Notes: a model not told the origin generated them from the letters alone. A stretch of DNA of 64,000 nt from Limnohabitans sp. Rim8 (GCA_945897465.1 CAMDFK010000020.1:1-64000); one strand, 5' to 3'. Counted from the stretch's first letter, positions 16,585 to 26,184 are shown. Numbers and translations: made by a program.

Positions 16585-17601
16585 GTGAATCACATTATAG
16601 GGGCCAAGTCCGCCGCTGCGACACCTGCCGTCAAATGGTTGTTGGTGGACGAGGAGTCGGCCGGTCAGCGATTGGATAACTTTTTGATGCGTCACTTGAA
16701 GGGCGTGCCCAAAACCCACGTCTACCGCATCATCCGCAGCGGCGAGGTGCGCATCAACAAGGGCCGCGCCTCGGCCGACACCCGGGTGGAAAACGGCGAC
16801 GAGGTGCGTCTGCCGCCCGTGCGCATTTCCGACAAAGTGCTTGAAAAAGCCGCCCAGCCCGCACCGAGCCGTGAATTTCCCCTTTTACTGGAAGACGACA
16901 GCCTGATGGCCATCGACAAGCCGTCTGGGGTGGCGGTGCATGGTGGCTCCGGCGTGAGCTTTGGCGTGATCGAGCAACTGCGGCAGTCACGCCCTCAAGC
17001 CAAATGGCTGGAATTGGTCCATCGACTGGACCGTGACACCAGTGGGATTTTGTTGGTGGCCAAAAAACGCAGTGCACTCAAGCACCTGCAAGACCAGTTT
17101 CGCGAGCGCGAAACCGGAAAAACCTATTTGGCCTTGGTCAAAGGGGAGTGGCCCGCCAAACTCAAGGTGATCGACCAGCCGCTCCATAAATTTTTGCTGC
17201 CGGGTACGGATGGCCAAGAAGGCGAGCGGCGCGTGCGCGTGACCACGACCGAAGACCCGAATGGCATGCGTTCCATCACGCTGGTCAAAGTGGCGCAGCG
17301 GCTGCCGGGTGCCTCTTTGTTAGAGGTCACCATCAAAACCGGGCGCACCCACCAAATCCGTGTGCATTTGTCGGCACAAGGTCACCCGATTGCAGGGGAT
17401 GATAAGTATGGGGACTTTGACTGGAACCGCCAGTTGCTCAAACCCAGTGCAGGCCCCGGACTCAAGCGCATGTTTTTGCACGCTTGGCGCTTGCAGTTCA
17501 ACCACCCGGTGTCCGCCGAGCGCGTGGCCCTTCAAGCCGATTTACCCCCTGAACTGAAAGCGTATGTTGACCATGCCCAACTCAAGACCTCGCCAATTTG
17601 A
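16585..17601 (+). CDS. rluC: 23S rRNA pseudouridine synthase (RluC-type)
   Basis: A protein of about 338 residues with an N-terminal S4 RNA-binding domain (AGQRLDNFLMRHLKGVPKTH, RIIRSGEVRINKGRASADTR) and the catalytic motif HRLDRDTSGILLVAKK, which contains the essential Asp. It ends with TGRTHQIRVHLSAQGHPIAG. RluC makes pseudouridines 955, 2504 and 2580 in 23S rRNA. Start choice: the frame is open from 16369, but residues before GTG 16585 look non-coding, and the rluC-typical sequence begins about 16 codons later. The rne-rluC divergent arrangement is widely conserved. Confidence 0.93.
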   Translation: MNHIIGAKSAAATPAVKWLLVDEESAGQRLDNFLMRHLKGVPKTHVYRIIRSGEVRINKGRASADTRVENGDEVRLPPVRISDKVLEKAAQPAPSREFPLLLEDDSLMAIDKPSGVAVHGGSGVSFGVIEQLRQSRPQAKWLELVHRLDRDTSGILLVAKKRSALKHLQDQFRERETGKTYLALVKGEWPAKLKVIDQPLHKFLLPGTDGQEGERRVRVTTTEDPNGMRSITLVKVAQRLPGASLLEVTIKTGRTHQIRVHLSAQGHPIAGDDKYGDFDWNRQLLKPSAGPGLKRMFLHAWRLQFNHPVSAERVALQADLPPELKAYVDHAQLKTSPI

Positions 17602-18241
17602 CCTGATCGCTTTCGATTGGGATGGCACATTGTTCGATTCCACCGCCCTGATTACCCGCTGTATCCAGCGGGCCGTGGTGGATGTGGGCGGGCAAGAACC
17701 CACCCGAGAAGCCGCCTCTTATGTGATTGGCATGTCGCTTTTGCCTGCGCTGGCCCATGCCGCGCCCGATGTGCCCAAGGACAAATACCCGGCGCTGGGA
17801 GAGCGCTACCGCCACCACTACCTGCAGCACCAAAACGACATCAGTTTGTTTGAGGGCGTGCTGGATTTGCTGGACGCCCTCAAAGCCCGCCACCACTGGT
17901 TGACGGTGGCCACCGGCAAAAGCCGACAGGGCCTGAACGAAGCTTTGCATGCGGTGGAACTGCGCGGGGTGTTCGATGGTTCGCGCACGGCCGATGAAAC
18001 GGCGGGCAAGCCCAACCCCCGCATGCTGCTCGAGTTGATGCGCGAATTCGGTGCTGACCCCGAGCGCACCTTGATGATTGGCGACACCACCCACGACCTG
18101 CAAATGGCCTTGAATGCGGGCTGTGCCAGCGTGGGTGTGAGTTATGGGGCCCATGAGCCCGAAGCCTTTCATGTGCTCCAGCCGCGCCATGTGGCGCACA
18201 GCGTGCGTGATTTGCACGACTGGTTGCTGCAACACGCTTGA
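17564..18241 (+). CDS. HAD-superfamily phosphatase (phosphoglycolate phosphatase-like)
   Basis: A 225-residue HAD-IA hydrolase. Motif I is FDWDGTLFDS with the nucleophile Asp, motif II is TVATGKSRQG, and motifs III/IV are GKPNPRMLLELM and MIGDTTHDLQMALNAG. The cap follows motif I, as in Gph-like enzymes that hydrolyse 2-phosphoglycolate or other small phosphates; the substrate cannot be fixed from sequence. It overlaps the end of rluC by 38 bases; ATG 17573 is an alternative start. The stop overlaps the TTG before the Rieske gene, and the two look co-transcribed with rluC and sppA. Confidence 0.9.
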   Translation: MLTMPNSRPRQFDLIAFDWDGTLFDSTALITRCIQRAVVDVGGQEPTREAASYVIGMSLLPALAHAAPDVPKDKYPALGERYRHHYLQHQNDISLFEGVLDLLDALKARHHWLTVATGKSRQGLNEALHAVELRGVFDGSRTADETAGKPNPRMLLELMREFGADPERTLMIGDTTHDLQMALNAGCASVGVSYGAHEPEAFHVLQPRHVAHSVRDLHDWLLQHA

Positions 18242-18255
18242 AACAAGGAGCGCTC

Positions 18256-18621
18256 ATGGAGCAAATGGTTCCCTTGTGCAACAGCGCCGACCTGGTCAAT
18301 GGTGGTCGGGCTGTGCCTTTTGACATCGTTTATGCCGGACAGACTTGCCGGGCCTTTGCCATCCGTTACCAAGGACAGGTGCACGCCTACCTGAATCGCT
18401 GCACCCATGTGGCCATGGAAATGGATTACCAGCCTGATCGCTTTTTTGACAACACTGGACGGTGGTTGATGTGCGCCACACACGGCGCCGCTTACCAGCC
18501 CGACACCGGTGCTTGCTCGGGCGGACCCTGCCGTGGAGGGCTCGTCAAAATAGACTTGTCAGAGCAGTCCGGCGTGGTTCACTGGCATACTGCCTACAAC
18601 TTAAAACCCCTTGAATTTTGA
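18256..18621 (+). CDS. Rieske [2Fe-2S] ferredoxin-like protein
   Basis: A 121-residue soluble Rieske protein. The cluster ligands are C49-x-H51 (RCTHVAM) and C73-x2-H76 (CATHGAAY), 21 residues apart, followed by GACSGGPCRGGLVKI. ATG 18256 is chosen because AAGGAG sits 6-10 bases upstream; an earlier TTG at 18238 is less likely. It resembles small Rieske proteins that sit between a HAD phosphatase and sppA in related bacteria. Its electron partner is unknown. Confidence 0.92.
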   Translation: MEQMVPLCNSADLVNGGRAVPFDIVYAGQTCRAFAIRYQGQVHAYLNRCTHVAMEMDYQPDRFFDNTGRWLMCATHGAAYQPDTGACSGGPCRGGLVKIDLSEQSGVVHWHTAYNLKPLEF

Positions 18622-18623
18622 AC

Positions 18624-19646
18624 ATGCAAGACCCTCAGGACAGCACGTCCGCGACCGCCTCTCCTCAAGCCACCCCGGACTCGGCGGCCACCCAGGCTTC
18701 GGTGACCAACCCCGTGGATGAAAATTGGGCCCGCAAAACCTTGCAGGACTTGGCTTTTGCCAACCTCAAAGAGCAGCAATCCCAACGCCGTTGGAAGTTG
18801 GGGATGCGTCTGACTTGGGTGTTTCTTCTGGGATTTGTGGTTTGGCTGGTGTTCAGTCTCAATTCTCCGGTCACGAACACCAGTTTTCCGCACACGGCAC
18901 TGGTCACCGTTGAAGGCGAAATCGGGCCCGATACCGAAGCCAGCGCTCAAAATGTCATGTCGGCCATGCGCACGGCACTCGAAGACCCGGGCTCCAAAGC
19001 CTTGGTCTTGCTCATCAACTCGCCGGGCGGCAGCCCTGTTCAGGCGGGTCTGATCAACGATGAAATCACGCGTTTGCGTGCCCTGCACAACAAACCCATT
19101 TATGCGGTGGTCGAGGAGTCTTGTGCCTCTGCGGCTTATTACATTGCCGCGGCGGCCGATCAAATTTATGTCGACAAGGCCAGTTTGGTGGGCAGCATTG
19201 GTGTGTTGATGGATGGCTTTGGCTTCACCGGGCTCATGGACAAGCTCGGTGTGGAGCGGCGTTTGATGACGGCCGGCGAGAACAAAGGATTTTTGGATCC
19301 CTTTAGTCCGCAAACCGAGCCACAGCGCCAACATGCCCAAGCCATGCTCAACCAGATCCACACCCAGTTCATTGAGGTGGTCAAAAAAGGTCGGGGCGAC
19401 CGGCTGAAAGAAACTCCGGAGCTTTTCAGCGGTTTGTTTTGGAGTGGCCAGCAGGCGGTTGAGTTGGGTCTGGCCGATAGCCTGGGCAGCATCGACGGTG
19501 TGGCCCGGGACGTGGTCAAGGCCCCGGATGTGATCGACTACACCCAGCGCGAGAACGTGGCCGAGCGCCTGGTCAAGCGCTTTGGCGTGGCCGTGGGCGA
19601 GGGCACTGTCCGTGCCATGCGCACCTTGGGTGTGGGTTTGCGCTGA
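18624..19646 (+). CDS. sppA: signal peptide peptidase A-type serine protease (S49)
   Basis: A 340-residue S49 peptidase with a single N-terminal transmembrane helix (about residues 61-79, LTWVFLLGFVVWLVFSLNS) and a periplasmic protease domain. Catalytic features are the oxyanion loop LLINSPGGSPVQAG, the serine in VEESCASAAYYIAAAADQIY and a candidate general-base lysine in GENKGFLDPFSP. These enzymes degrade leftover signal peptides in the inner membrane. It is the short, single-domain form rather than the 67-kDa two-domain form. ATG 18624 is preferred over TTG 18618. Confidence 0.93.
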   Translation: MQDPQDSTSATASPQATPDSAATQASVTNPVDENWARKTLQDLAFANLKEQQSQRRWKLGMRLTWVFLLGFVVWLVFSLNSPVTNTSFPHTALVTVEGEIGPDTEASAQNVMSAMRTALEDPGSKALVLLINSPGGSPVQAGLINDEITRLRALHNKPIYAVVEESCASAAYYIAAAADQIYVDKASLVGSIGVLMDGFGFTGLMDKLGVERRLMTAGENKGFLDPFSPQTEPQRQHAQAMLNQIHTQFIEVVKKGRGDRLKETPELFSGLFWSGQQAVELGLADSLGSIDGVARDVVKAPDVIDYTQRENVAERLVKRFGVAVGEGTVRAMRTLGVGLR

Positions 19647-19655
19647 GCTAGGGCA

Positions 19656-20429
19656 TCAAGGCCCAATGGCGTAAACCGCCGGGGTATGCGAATCAGGGCC
19701 TTGCAGGCCCCTTTTCCATTGCGCCACCGTGTGGCTCTGGATGCTGGCCGAGGGCAGCGTCAAACCGCTGGCAATGGCCAAGCGCGTGTTGGCATTCAGG
19801 CTTTGCAGCAAGCCGCCGAGCATGGCCGCGTTGCGGTAAGGCGTTTCGATCCACAACTGGGTTTGCCCGGATTTGAGGGCCAAGGACTCCAGTTGTTTCA
19901 AGCGGGCGGCCCGCTCCCCCGCGTCTTGCGGCAAATACCCCACAAAAGCGAAGTTCTGACCATTGAGCCCGCTGGCGGCCAAGGCCAAGAGCAAAGACAC
20001 CGGGCCCACCAAAGGGACCACGCCAATGCCCAGATCGTGTGCGGCCCGCACCACCGAGCTGCCCGGGTCGGCCACCGCGGGCATGCCCGCTTCGCTCACC
20101 AAACCCACATCGTGCCCTTGCAAGGCGGCGGCCAGCAGCGGTTTGCCATCAAAGCCGGACTGGTGGTCGCCTTTTTTGTGCACATGGCGGGGCAATTCGG
20201 TGATGCTTTGTTCGGCCAGCGGAGCGACCAGCGGGTGCATTTGGCCCACGCGCTTGAGGAAGGCGCGGGTGCTCTTGGCGTTCTCGCACACCCAATGCTG
20301 AATACCGGCGGCGGTGGCCAAGGTGGTGCTGGGCAGCACTTCGGTGATCGAAGCTTGCTCTGCGCAGCCAAAGTCCAAAGGTGTGGGCACCAAAAAAAGG
20401 CGGCCTGGTGGGGGCTTGGGGGCGTTCAC
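19656..20429 (-). CDS. tetrapyrrole-methylase-family SAM-dependent methyltransferase (RsmI-like)
   Basis: A 257-residue protein with the fold signature of the RsmI (16S rRNA C1402 2'-O-methyltransferase) family: VPTPLDF near the start, GHDVGLVSEAGMPAVADPGS (SAM site) and VPLVGPVSLLLALAASGLNG. It is divergent from canonical RsmI, which usually begins with VATPIGN, so it is probably a paralogue whose substrate is not known. It starts at GTG 20429, overlapping the stop of maf (GTGA). The pair is transcribed away from the yceD-rpmF cluster. Confidence 0.82.
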   Translation of the reverse strand: MNAPKPPPGRLFLVPTPLDFGCAEQASITEVLPSTTLATAAGIQHWVCENAKSTRAFLKRVGQMHPLVAPLAEQSITELPRHVHKKGDHQSGFDGKPLLAAALQGHDVGLVSEAGMPAVADPGSSVVRAAHDLGIGVVPLVGPVSLLLALAASGLNGQNFAFVGYLPQDAGERAARLKQLESLALKSGQTQLWIETPYRNAAMLGGLLQSLNANTRLAIASGLTLPSASIQSHTVAQWKRGLQGPDSHTPAVYAIGP

Positions 20430-21031
20430 AACAGTTTCACCCCGGCTTGGCGTAACATGCGCGCGGTGCGGATCAAAGGCAGCCCGATCAAGGCGGTGGG
20501 GTCGTCATTGTCGATGGACTCGAGCAAGGCAATGCCCAAGCCCTCGCTTTTGGCGCTGCCCGCGCAATCGTAGGGTTGTTCTGCATGCAAATAAGATTCG
20601 ATTTCGGCGTCGCTCAGGTCGCGAAACACCACACGGACCTCGGCCAAGTCCACTTGTTCATAGCCGCTGGCCAGGCAAACCACGGCCAAGGCGGTCTGAA
20701 AAATCACGGTCTGGCCGCGCATTTGTCGCAGCTGCTGCACGGCTCGCGCGTGCTCCCCGGGCTTGCCCAGGGGTTGACCGGCCAAATCTGCCACCTGGTC
20801 AGAGCCAATCACCACCGCATCGGGGTGCAAGGCGGCCACGGCCCGAGCTTTGGCCAAGGCCAAGCGTCTGGCCAGCACCTGTGGGGCTTCTCCCGGCAGA
20901 GGGGTTTCGTCTACGCCGGGAGCTCTCACGGTAAAAGGTATGCGCAGGCGCTCGAGCAGTTCGCGCCGGTAACGCGAAGTCGAGCCCAGCACCACCGAGC
21001 GGCTGGTGGGGGCAGAAGGAGTGAAAGTCAT
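20426..21031 (-). CDS. Maf-family nucleoside triphosphate pyrophosphatase (YceF type)
   Basis: A 201-residue Maf protein. Hallmarks are VLGSTSRYRRELLERL at the start, GVDETPLPGE, VIGSDQVADLAGQPLGKPG and YDCAGSAKSEGLGIALLESI. These house-cleaning enzymes hydrolyse modified nucleotides (YceF prefers m7GTP). The frame is open upstream to 21274, but ATG 21031 gives the family start. It is coupled to the downstream methyltransferase. In Proteobacteria yceF lies divergently next to yceD-rpmF, as here, with 56 bases between the starts. Confidence 0.94.
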   Translation of the reverse strand: MTFTPSAPTSRSVVLGSTSRYRRELLERLRIPFTVRAPGVDETPLPGEAPQVLARRLALAKARAVAALHPDAVVIGSDQVADLAGQPLGKPGEHARAVQQLRQMRGQTVIFQTALAVVCLASGYEQVDLAEVRVVFRDLSDAEIESYLHAEQPYDCAGSAKSEGLGIALLESIDNDDPTALIGLPLIRTARMLRQAGVKLL

Positions 21032-21087
21032 GGTCAAAGCGCAAGCCCAGGAGAAATTCGAATGGTTGATTCTCTTACACTGCAGCC

Positions 21088-21636
21088 ATGGAAAAAAAAT
21101 TGGACCCCCAACACCTGGACGTCGTGGCCTTCGCCCGTGACGGCCTGCGCCTGCAGGGCGAGGGCGCTTTGGCCGACTGGCCCCGTTTGGCCGAGGAGCA
21201 GCACGGTGACACTGTGGCCCCCGGGCAGCTGCAATGGCTGCTGCAAGGTCGCGCGGTGGCTCAATCGGGGGCACCTGATCAATTGTGGTTGGATCTGAAG
21301 GCCTCGCTCATGCTGCCCATGCAGTGCCAGCGCTGCCTGAGTCCGGTGCTTGAGGCTGTGCAGGCCGAGCGCTCATTTTTGTTTGTGGCCGACGAGGCTG
21401 CAGCCCAGGCGCTCGACGACGAGGTGGAAGACGATGTGCTGGTCATCAGCCGCGATTTCGATGCCATGGCGCTGGTAGAGGACGAGTTGATTTTGTCACT
21501 GCCTCTGGTGCCTTTGCACGAGGTGTGCCCCGAAACTCTGCCCATGTCGGTGGCCGACCCGGCCTTTGAGGCTGCTGCCGAGCGACCCAACCCCTTTGGG
21601 GTGTTGGCGGCCATGAAAACACGAACCGATCGCTGA
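21088..21636 (+). CDS. yceD: YceD family protein (DUF177), 23S rRNA accumulation protein
   Basis: A 182-residue DUF177 protein with the cysteine pair MQCQRCLSPVLEAV and the acidic segment LDDEVEDDVLVISRDFDAMA, followed by LILSLPLVPLHEVCPE. YceD is conserved directly upstream of rpmF, is linked to 50S ribosome assembly, and is needed for normal 23S rRNA levels in E. coli and plants. It is the first gene of the yceD-rpmF-plsX-fab cluster, and its role is best read from this linkage. Confidence 0.92.
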   Translation: MEKKLDPQHLDVVAFARDGLRLQGEGALADWPRLAEEQHGDTVAPGQLQWLLQGRAVAQSGAPDQLWLDLKASLMLPMQCQRCLSPVLEAVQAERSFLFVADEAAAQALDDEVEDDVLVISRDFDAMALVEDELILSLPLVPLHEVCPETLPMSVADPAFEAAAERPNPFGVLAAMKTRTDR

Positions 21637-21696
21637 ATGTGTCCTGACGTGTTGGGTGCTGGACGTCAAAGGTGTCCAAAAGCGCTCGGCTTAGGC

Positions 21697-21702
21697 TATA
21701 AT
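21697..21702 (+). promoter_or_regulatory. -10 box upstream of rpmF
   Basis: A perfect TATAAT at 21697-21702, about 90 bases before rpmF, in the yceD-rpmF gap. No good -35 box is seen at 16-18 bases. It would let rpmF be transcribed at a higher level than yceD, as expected for a ribosomal protein gene. Confidence 0.45.
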
Positions 21703-21792
21703 CGACGGCTTCGCCCGATCTTCCGGGTGTCATTCCCATCAACTGAAGCTGCGTTTTCATTTGCGCGGCCTCCAAGCTTCCAAGGAGCCATC

Positions 21793-21975
21793 ATGGCTGT
21801 TCAGCAAAACAAAAAATCGCCTTCCAAGCGCGGCATGCACCGTTCGCACAATGCTCTGAACGTGCCCGGTATCGCGGTCGAGCCAACCACAGGCGAGACC
21901 CACCTGCGTCACCACATCAGTCCCAACGGTTTTTACCGTGGTCGCCAAGTGCTGAAAAACAAGTCGGAAGCCTGA
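21793..21975 (+). CDS. rpmF: 50S ribosomal protein L32
   Basis: A 60-residue L32 beginning [20 protein letters not shown] and ending [20 protein letters not shown] sits at 21782-21787, 5 bases before the ATG. L32 is a small basic protein of the large ribosomal subunit. The zinc-binding cysteines found in many L32 proteins are absent here: the segment reads [20 protein letters not shown]. It is therefore a C-minus type independent of zinc. It lies between yceD and plsX in the conserved cluster. Confidence 0.97.
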   Translation: MAVQQNKKSPSKRGMHRSHNALNVPGIAVEPTTGETHLRHHISPNGFYRGRQVLKNKSEA

Positions 21976-22002
21976 TCGGCTCTCGCCCTCAAGACTTCAG
22001 AG

Positions 22003-22038
22003 GCCCGGCGCTACTTTCAAAGTAGCCTCGGGCTTTTT
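22003..22038 (+). terminator. hairpin with T-run between rpmF and plsX
   Basis: An outer stem GCCCG (22003-22007) pairs with CGGGC (22029-22033). An inner stem GCTACTT pairs with AAGTAGC. Five Ts follow at 22034-22038. This looks like a Rho-independent terminator or attenuator that uncouples high rpmF expression from the downstream lipid genes. Confidence 0.75.
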
Positions 22039-22082
22039 GGTTTATGGCCCGCGTTACCTCCGGTTTTGAGCCCAAGGATGTC

Positions 22083-23147
22083 ATGACACCGCCCACCCCG
22101 ATCACCGTGTCTGTTGACTGCATGGGCGGCGACCACGGACCTGGCGTCACGCTGGTGGCTTGTCGCCGTTTTCTGTCGACCCACCCCGATGCCCGATTGA
22201 TTCTCGTGGGGCGGGCCGAAGCTTTGGCGGGTTTTTCTGATCCGCGAGCCCAAGTGGTGGTGGCCACCGAAGTGGTCGAGATGGACGACCCGCTGGAAGT
22301 GGCTTTGCGCAAGAAAAAAGACTCTTCCATGCGCGTGGCCATCGAGCAGGTGCGTGATGGGCAGGCCCAAGTGGCAGTGTCAGCAGGTAACACCGGTGCC
22401 TTGATGGCGATTGCCCGTTACGTGCTCAAAACCATGGACGGCATTGACCGCCCGGCTATCGCGGGGCAAATGCCCAACTTCAAGGGTGGCGGCACCACCA
22501 TGCTGGATCTTGGGGCCAATGTGGACTGCACGCCTGAGCATTTGCTGCAATTTGCGGTCATGGGTTCGGCCTTGGTCTCGGTCCTTCAAGACAAGGCCCA
22601 GCCCACAGTTGGCTTGCTCAACATCGGTGAAGAAGCGATCAAGGGCAATGAAATCATCAAAAAAACCGGTGAATTGTTGCGATCTGCGGCCAGTTCAGGA
22701 GATTTGAACTTCCATGGCAACGTGGAAGGCAACGATATTTTCAAGGGCACGGTGGACATTGTGGTCTGCGATGGCTTTGTGGGCAATGTGGCCCTGAAGG
22801 CCAGCGAAGGCCTGGCCACCATGGTGGGTGGTTTTTTGAATGCCGAGTTTTCGCGCAGCATTTTCACGAAAACCGCCGCCTTGTTGGCTTATCCGGTCTT
22901 AAAAGCCTTCAAAAACCGTGTGGACCACCGCCGCTACAACGGCGCAGCCCTGTTGGGTTTGCGTGGCCTGGTGTTCAAGAGCCATGGTTCTGCCGACGAG
23001 TTGGCTTTTGAGAATGCCTTGCAACGGGCTTATGATGCAGCCCGAAACCAATTGTTGGACCGCGTGCGGGACCGCATTGCCCATGCCGCCCCATTGCTGA
23101 TGGGCGCACAGGCTGAGCGCTACGAGCCCGTGGTCACATCTGTATGA
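22083..23147 (+). CDS. plsX: acyl-ACP:phosphate acyltransferase
   Basis: A 354-residue PlsX, the peripheral membrane enzyme that makes acyl-phosphate from acyl-ACP for phospholipid synthesis. Typical segments are [55 protein letters not shown] and [23 protein letters not shown] 22083 is preferred (AAGGA just upstream); an in-frame ATG at 22044 lies almost on the terminator. The stop overlaps the fabH start (ATGA at 23144), so the two are translationally coupled. Confidence 0.96.
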   Translation: MTPPTPITVSVDCMGGDHGPGVTLVACRRFLSTHPDARLILVGRAEALAGFSDPRAQVVVATEVVEMDDPLEVALRKKKDSSMRVAIEQVRDGQAQVAVSAGNTGALMAIARYVLKTMDGIDRPAIAGQMPNFKGGGTTMLDLGANVDCTPEHLLQFAVMGSALVSVLQDKAQPTVGLLNIGEEAIKGNEIIKKTGELLRSAASSGDLNFHGNVEGNDIFKGTVDIVVCDGFVGNVALKASEGLATMVGGFLNAEFSRSIFTKTAALLAYPVLKAFKNRVDHRRYNGAALLGLRGLVFKSHGSADELAFENALQRAYDAARNQLLDRVRDRIAHAAPLLMGAQAERYEPVVTSV

Positions 23148-24121
23148 GAATTTATTCACGCATTTTGGGCACCGGAAGCTACCTGCCTGCCAGGCGCCTC
23201 GGCAACGCCGACCTGGCCGCCGAGTTGGCGCAGCAAGGTGTCGAAACATCCGACGACTGGATCGTGGAGCGCACAGGCATCCGTGCCCGTTACTTTGCGG
23301 CCGATGAACAAGGCTGCAGCGATTTGGCCACCGAAGCAGCCCGTCAAGCCTTGACCGCCTCGGGCTTGGTCGCCGCAGACATCGACTTGATCATTGTGGC
23401 CACCTCGACCCCCGACATGGTGTTCCCTTCCGTGGCCACCATGGTGCAGCACAAACTCGGCGCAGCCGGTTGTCCGGCTTTTGACGTCCAAGCGGTGTGC
23501 AGTGGCTTCATTTACGCGCTGACGATCGCCGATTCGATGATCCAGTCCGGCTCTGCCAAGCGGGCTTTGGTGATTGGGTCTGAAATTTTCAGCCGCATCC
23601 TCGACTTCAAGGACCGCACAACCTGTGTTTTGTTTGGCGACGGCGCTGGCGCGGTGGTGCTCGAAGCTTCGGACCAGCCCGGCATTTTGGCCACCGATTT
23701 GCACGCTGACGGCAAGTACAAAGACATTTTGTGTGTGCCTGGCCACGTCAACCGCGGGGCGATTTTGGGCGACCCGGTGCTCAAAATGGATGGCCAAGCG
23801 GTCTTCAAATTGGCCGTGGGAGTGCTCGAAGAAACTGCCCGTGCCAGCTTGGCCAAGGCCAACTTGACCGACGCCGACATTGACTGGTTGATCCCACACC
23901 AAGCCAACATCCGCATCATGCAAAGCACTGCCAAGAAGCTCAAGTTGGGCGCTGACAAGGTGGTGGTCACGGTGGACCAGCATGGCAACACTTCGGCCGC
24001 CTCGATTCCGCTGGCGCTGGACACCGCCGTGCGCGATGGTCGTATCCAGCGCGGTCAGACCCTCATGCTCGAAGGCGTGGGTGGGGGCTTCACTTGGGGC
24101 TCGGTACTTCTTCGCTATTGA
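23144..24121 (+). CDS. fabH: 3-oxoacyl-ACP synthase III
   Basis: A 325-residue FabH, which starts fatty-acid synthesis by condensing acetyl-CoA with malonyl-ACP. The Cys-His-Asn triad is visible in [20 protein letters not shown] and [11 protein letters not shown]. The N-terminus [12 protein letters not shown] and C-terminus [15 protein letters not shown] are standard. It overlaps plsX by 4 bases, with fabD following after 68 bases. Confidence 0.97.
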   Translation: MRIYSRILGTGSYLPARRLGNADLAAELAQQGVETSDDWIVERTGIRARYFAADEQGCSDLATEAARQALTASGLVAADIDLIIVATSTPDMVFPSVATMVQHKLGAAGCPAFDVQAVCSGFIYALTIADSMIQSGSAKRALVIGSEIFSRILDFKDRTTCVLFGDGAGAVVLEASDQPGILATDLHADGKYKDILCVPGHVNRGAILGDPVLKMDGQAVFKLAVGVLEETARASLAKANLTDADIDWLIPHQANIRIMQSTAKKLKLGADKVVVTVDQHGNTSAASIPLALDTAVRDGRIQRGQTLMLEGVGGGFTWGSVLLRY

Positions 24122-24189
24122 TTCGACAGGCACGAGTCAGCCATTCACAACCCGTGCTCTCGGACTCTTCTCAGATACAGAATTTGCAC

Positions 24190-25140
24190 ATGACGACATT
24201 TGCTTTTGTTTTTCCCGGCCAAGGTTCTCAATCGGTCGGCATGCTGGATGCCTGGGGTGACCACCCCGTGGTGCTCGAAACCTTGAAAGAAGCCTCTGAC
24301 GCACTCGGCGAAGACGTGGCGAAGTTGATCCATGAAGGCCCCAAAGAGGCGTTGGCCATGACCACCAACACCCAGCCTGTGATGCTGGTGTCGGCGGTGG
24401 CCGCTTACCGTGCTTGGTTGGCTGAAGACGGGGCCAAGCCGTCCGTGGTGGCCGGTCACTCCTTGGGAGAGTACAGCGCCTTGGTGGCCTCGGGTGTGCT
24501 CACACTGTCTCAAGCTGCGCCGCTCGTGCGCCTGCGTGCTGCCGCCATGCAAGAGGCCGTGCCCGTGGGCGTGGGCGCCATGGCCGCGATTTTGGGTCTG
24601 GCCTCGGACAAAGTGATTGAGGGCTGCAAAGAGGCTCAAGCGACATTCGCCGCAGGCAGCGCCGAAGTGGTCGAGGCCGCGAACTTCAACGACGCGGCGC
24701 AAACCGTGATCGCGGGCAGCAAGGCCGCGGTCGACAAAGCCTGCGAAGTGCTCAAGGGCATGGGCGCAAAGCGAGCCTTGCTCTTGCCCGTTTCGGCACC
24801 CTTCCATTCGAGCCTGATGAAGCCCGCTGCGGAGAAACTGCGCGAGAAACTGGCCACCTTGACTCTGGATGCGCCTCTGATCCCGGTGATCAACAACATC
24901 GACGTGGCCATCGAAACCGATGCCGACCGCATTCGTGACGCGCTGTACCGTCAAGCCTTTGGACCGGTTCGTTGGGTCGAGTGCGTGCAGGCCATCAAGG
25001 CCCGCGGCGTGAGCACCCTGGTGGAATGCGGCCCCGGCAAGGTGTTGGCGGGCATGACCAAGCGGATCGATGCCGAATTGAACGGCGTGGCGCTGTACGA
25101 CCCCGCCACCCTGGCTGAAGTGAAAGGACTCCTAGCATGA
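24190..25140 (+). CDS. fabD: malonyl-CoA:ACP transacylase
   Basis: A 316-residue FabD, which loads malonate onto ACP. It starts TTFAFVFPGQGSQSVGMLDA; the catalytic serine is in GHSLGEYSALVASG, and the partner His is in PFHSSLM. The frame is open from 24094, but ATG 24190 gives the universal family start. The stop overlaps the fabG start (ATGA), indicating coupling. Confidence 0.97.
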   Translation: MTTFAFVFPGQGSQSVGMLDAWGDHPVVLETLKEASDALGEDVAKLIHEGPKEALAMTTNTQPVMLVSAVAAYRAWLAEDGAKPSVVAGHSLGEYSALVASGVLTLSQAAPLVRLRAAAMQEAVPVGVGAMAAILGLASDKVIEGCKEAQATFAAGSAEVVEAANFNDAAQTVIAGSKAAVDKACEVLKGMGAKRALLLPVSAPFHSSLMKPAAEKLREKLATLTLDAPLIPVINNIDVAIETDADRIRDALYRQAFGPVRWVECVQAIKARGVSTLVECGPGKVLAGMTKRIDAELNGVALYDPATLAEVKGLLA

Positions 25141-25880
25141 GCGAAGCACAAAAACAGATTGCACTGGTCACAGGCGCATCACGCGGCATTGGCGCGGCCA
25201 TTGCCTTGCATTTGGCCAAGTCCGGTTTTGTCGTGATCGGCACCGCCACCAGCGATGACGGCGCCGCCAAAATCAGCCAAACGCTGTCGGCCTTCCCCGG
25301 CAGCCGAGGTGCCAACCTGAATGTCAACGATGCCGCTGCGGGCGAAGCCCTGATCGACGCCATCGTGAAAGAGCACGGCGGCCTGCAGGTGCTGGTCAAC
25401 AACGCGGGCATTACCCGCGACACCCTGGCCATGCGCATGAAGGATGATGACTGGGACGCGGTGTTGGACACCAACCTCAAGGCGGTGTTCCGCATGAGCC
25501 GCGCTGTGATCCGCCCCATGATGAAGCAGCGTTACGGCCGCATCATCAACATCACCAGTGTGGTGGGGGCTTCTGGTAACCCCGGTCAGGCCAACTACGC
25601 CGCCGCCAAGGCGGGTGTGGCGGGCATGACCCGTGCGCTGGCGCGTGAACTGGGCAGCCGCAATATCACCGTCAATTGCGTGGCACCCGGTTTCATCGCC
25701 ACCGACATGACCGCCAACCTGCCTGAAGAACAACACAAAGCCTTGTTGGGCCAGATTCCTCTGGGCCATCTGGGCCAAGCCGATGACATCGCTCACGCGG
25801 TCGCCTACCTGGCTGGGCCGGGTGCTGGCTATGTCACCGGGCAAGAATTGCATGTCAATGGTGGCATGTTCATGGCCTGA
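25137..25880 (+). CDS. fabG: 3-oxoacyl-ACP reductase
   Basis: A 247-residue short-chain dehydrogenase. The NADPH motif TGASRGIGAAIA, the NNAG motif (VLVNNAGITRDTLAMRMKDD), catalytic Ser/Tyr/Lys (ITSVVGASGNPGQANYAAAK) and the FabG ending GQELHVNGGMFMA are all present. It reduces 3-oxoacyl-ACP in the elongation cycle. Coupled to fabD. Confidence 0.97.
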   Translation: MSEAQKQIALVTGASRGIGAAIALHLAKSGFVVIGTATSDDGAAKISQTLSAFPGSRGANLNVNDAAAGEALIDAIVKEHGGLQVLVNNAGITRDTLAMRMKDDDWDAVLDTNLKAVFRMSRAVIRPMMKQRYGRIINITSVVGASGNPGQANYAAAKAGVAGMTRALARELGSRNITVNCVAPGFIATDMTANLPEEQHKALLGQIPLGHLGQADDIAHAVAYLAGPGAGYVTGQELHVNGGMFMA

Positions 25881-25908
25881 TTTCCGGAACCCCCTTCCGG
25901 ACAGGTAA

Positions 25909-26178
<270 letters not shown>

Positions 26179-26184
26179 TCGACG

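Noticed and set aside
21032-21274. Upstream extension of the maf frame
   Set aside because: It overlaps the divergent yceD start and is antisense to it; ATG 21031 gives the known Maf N-terminus.
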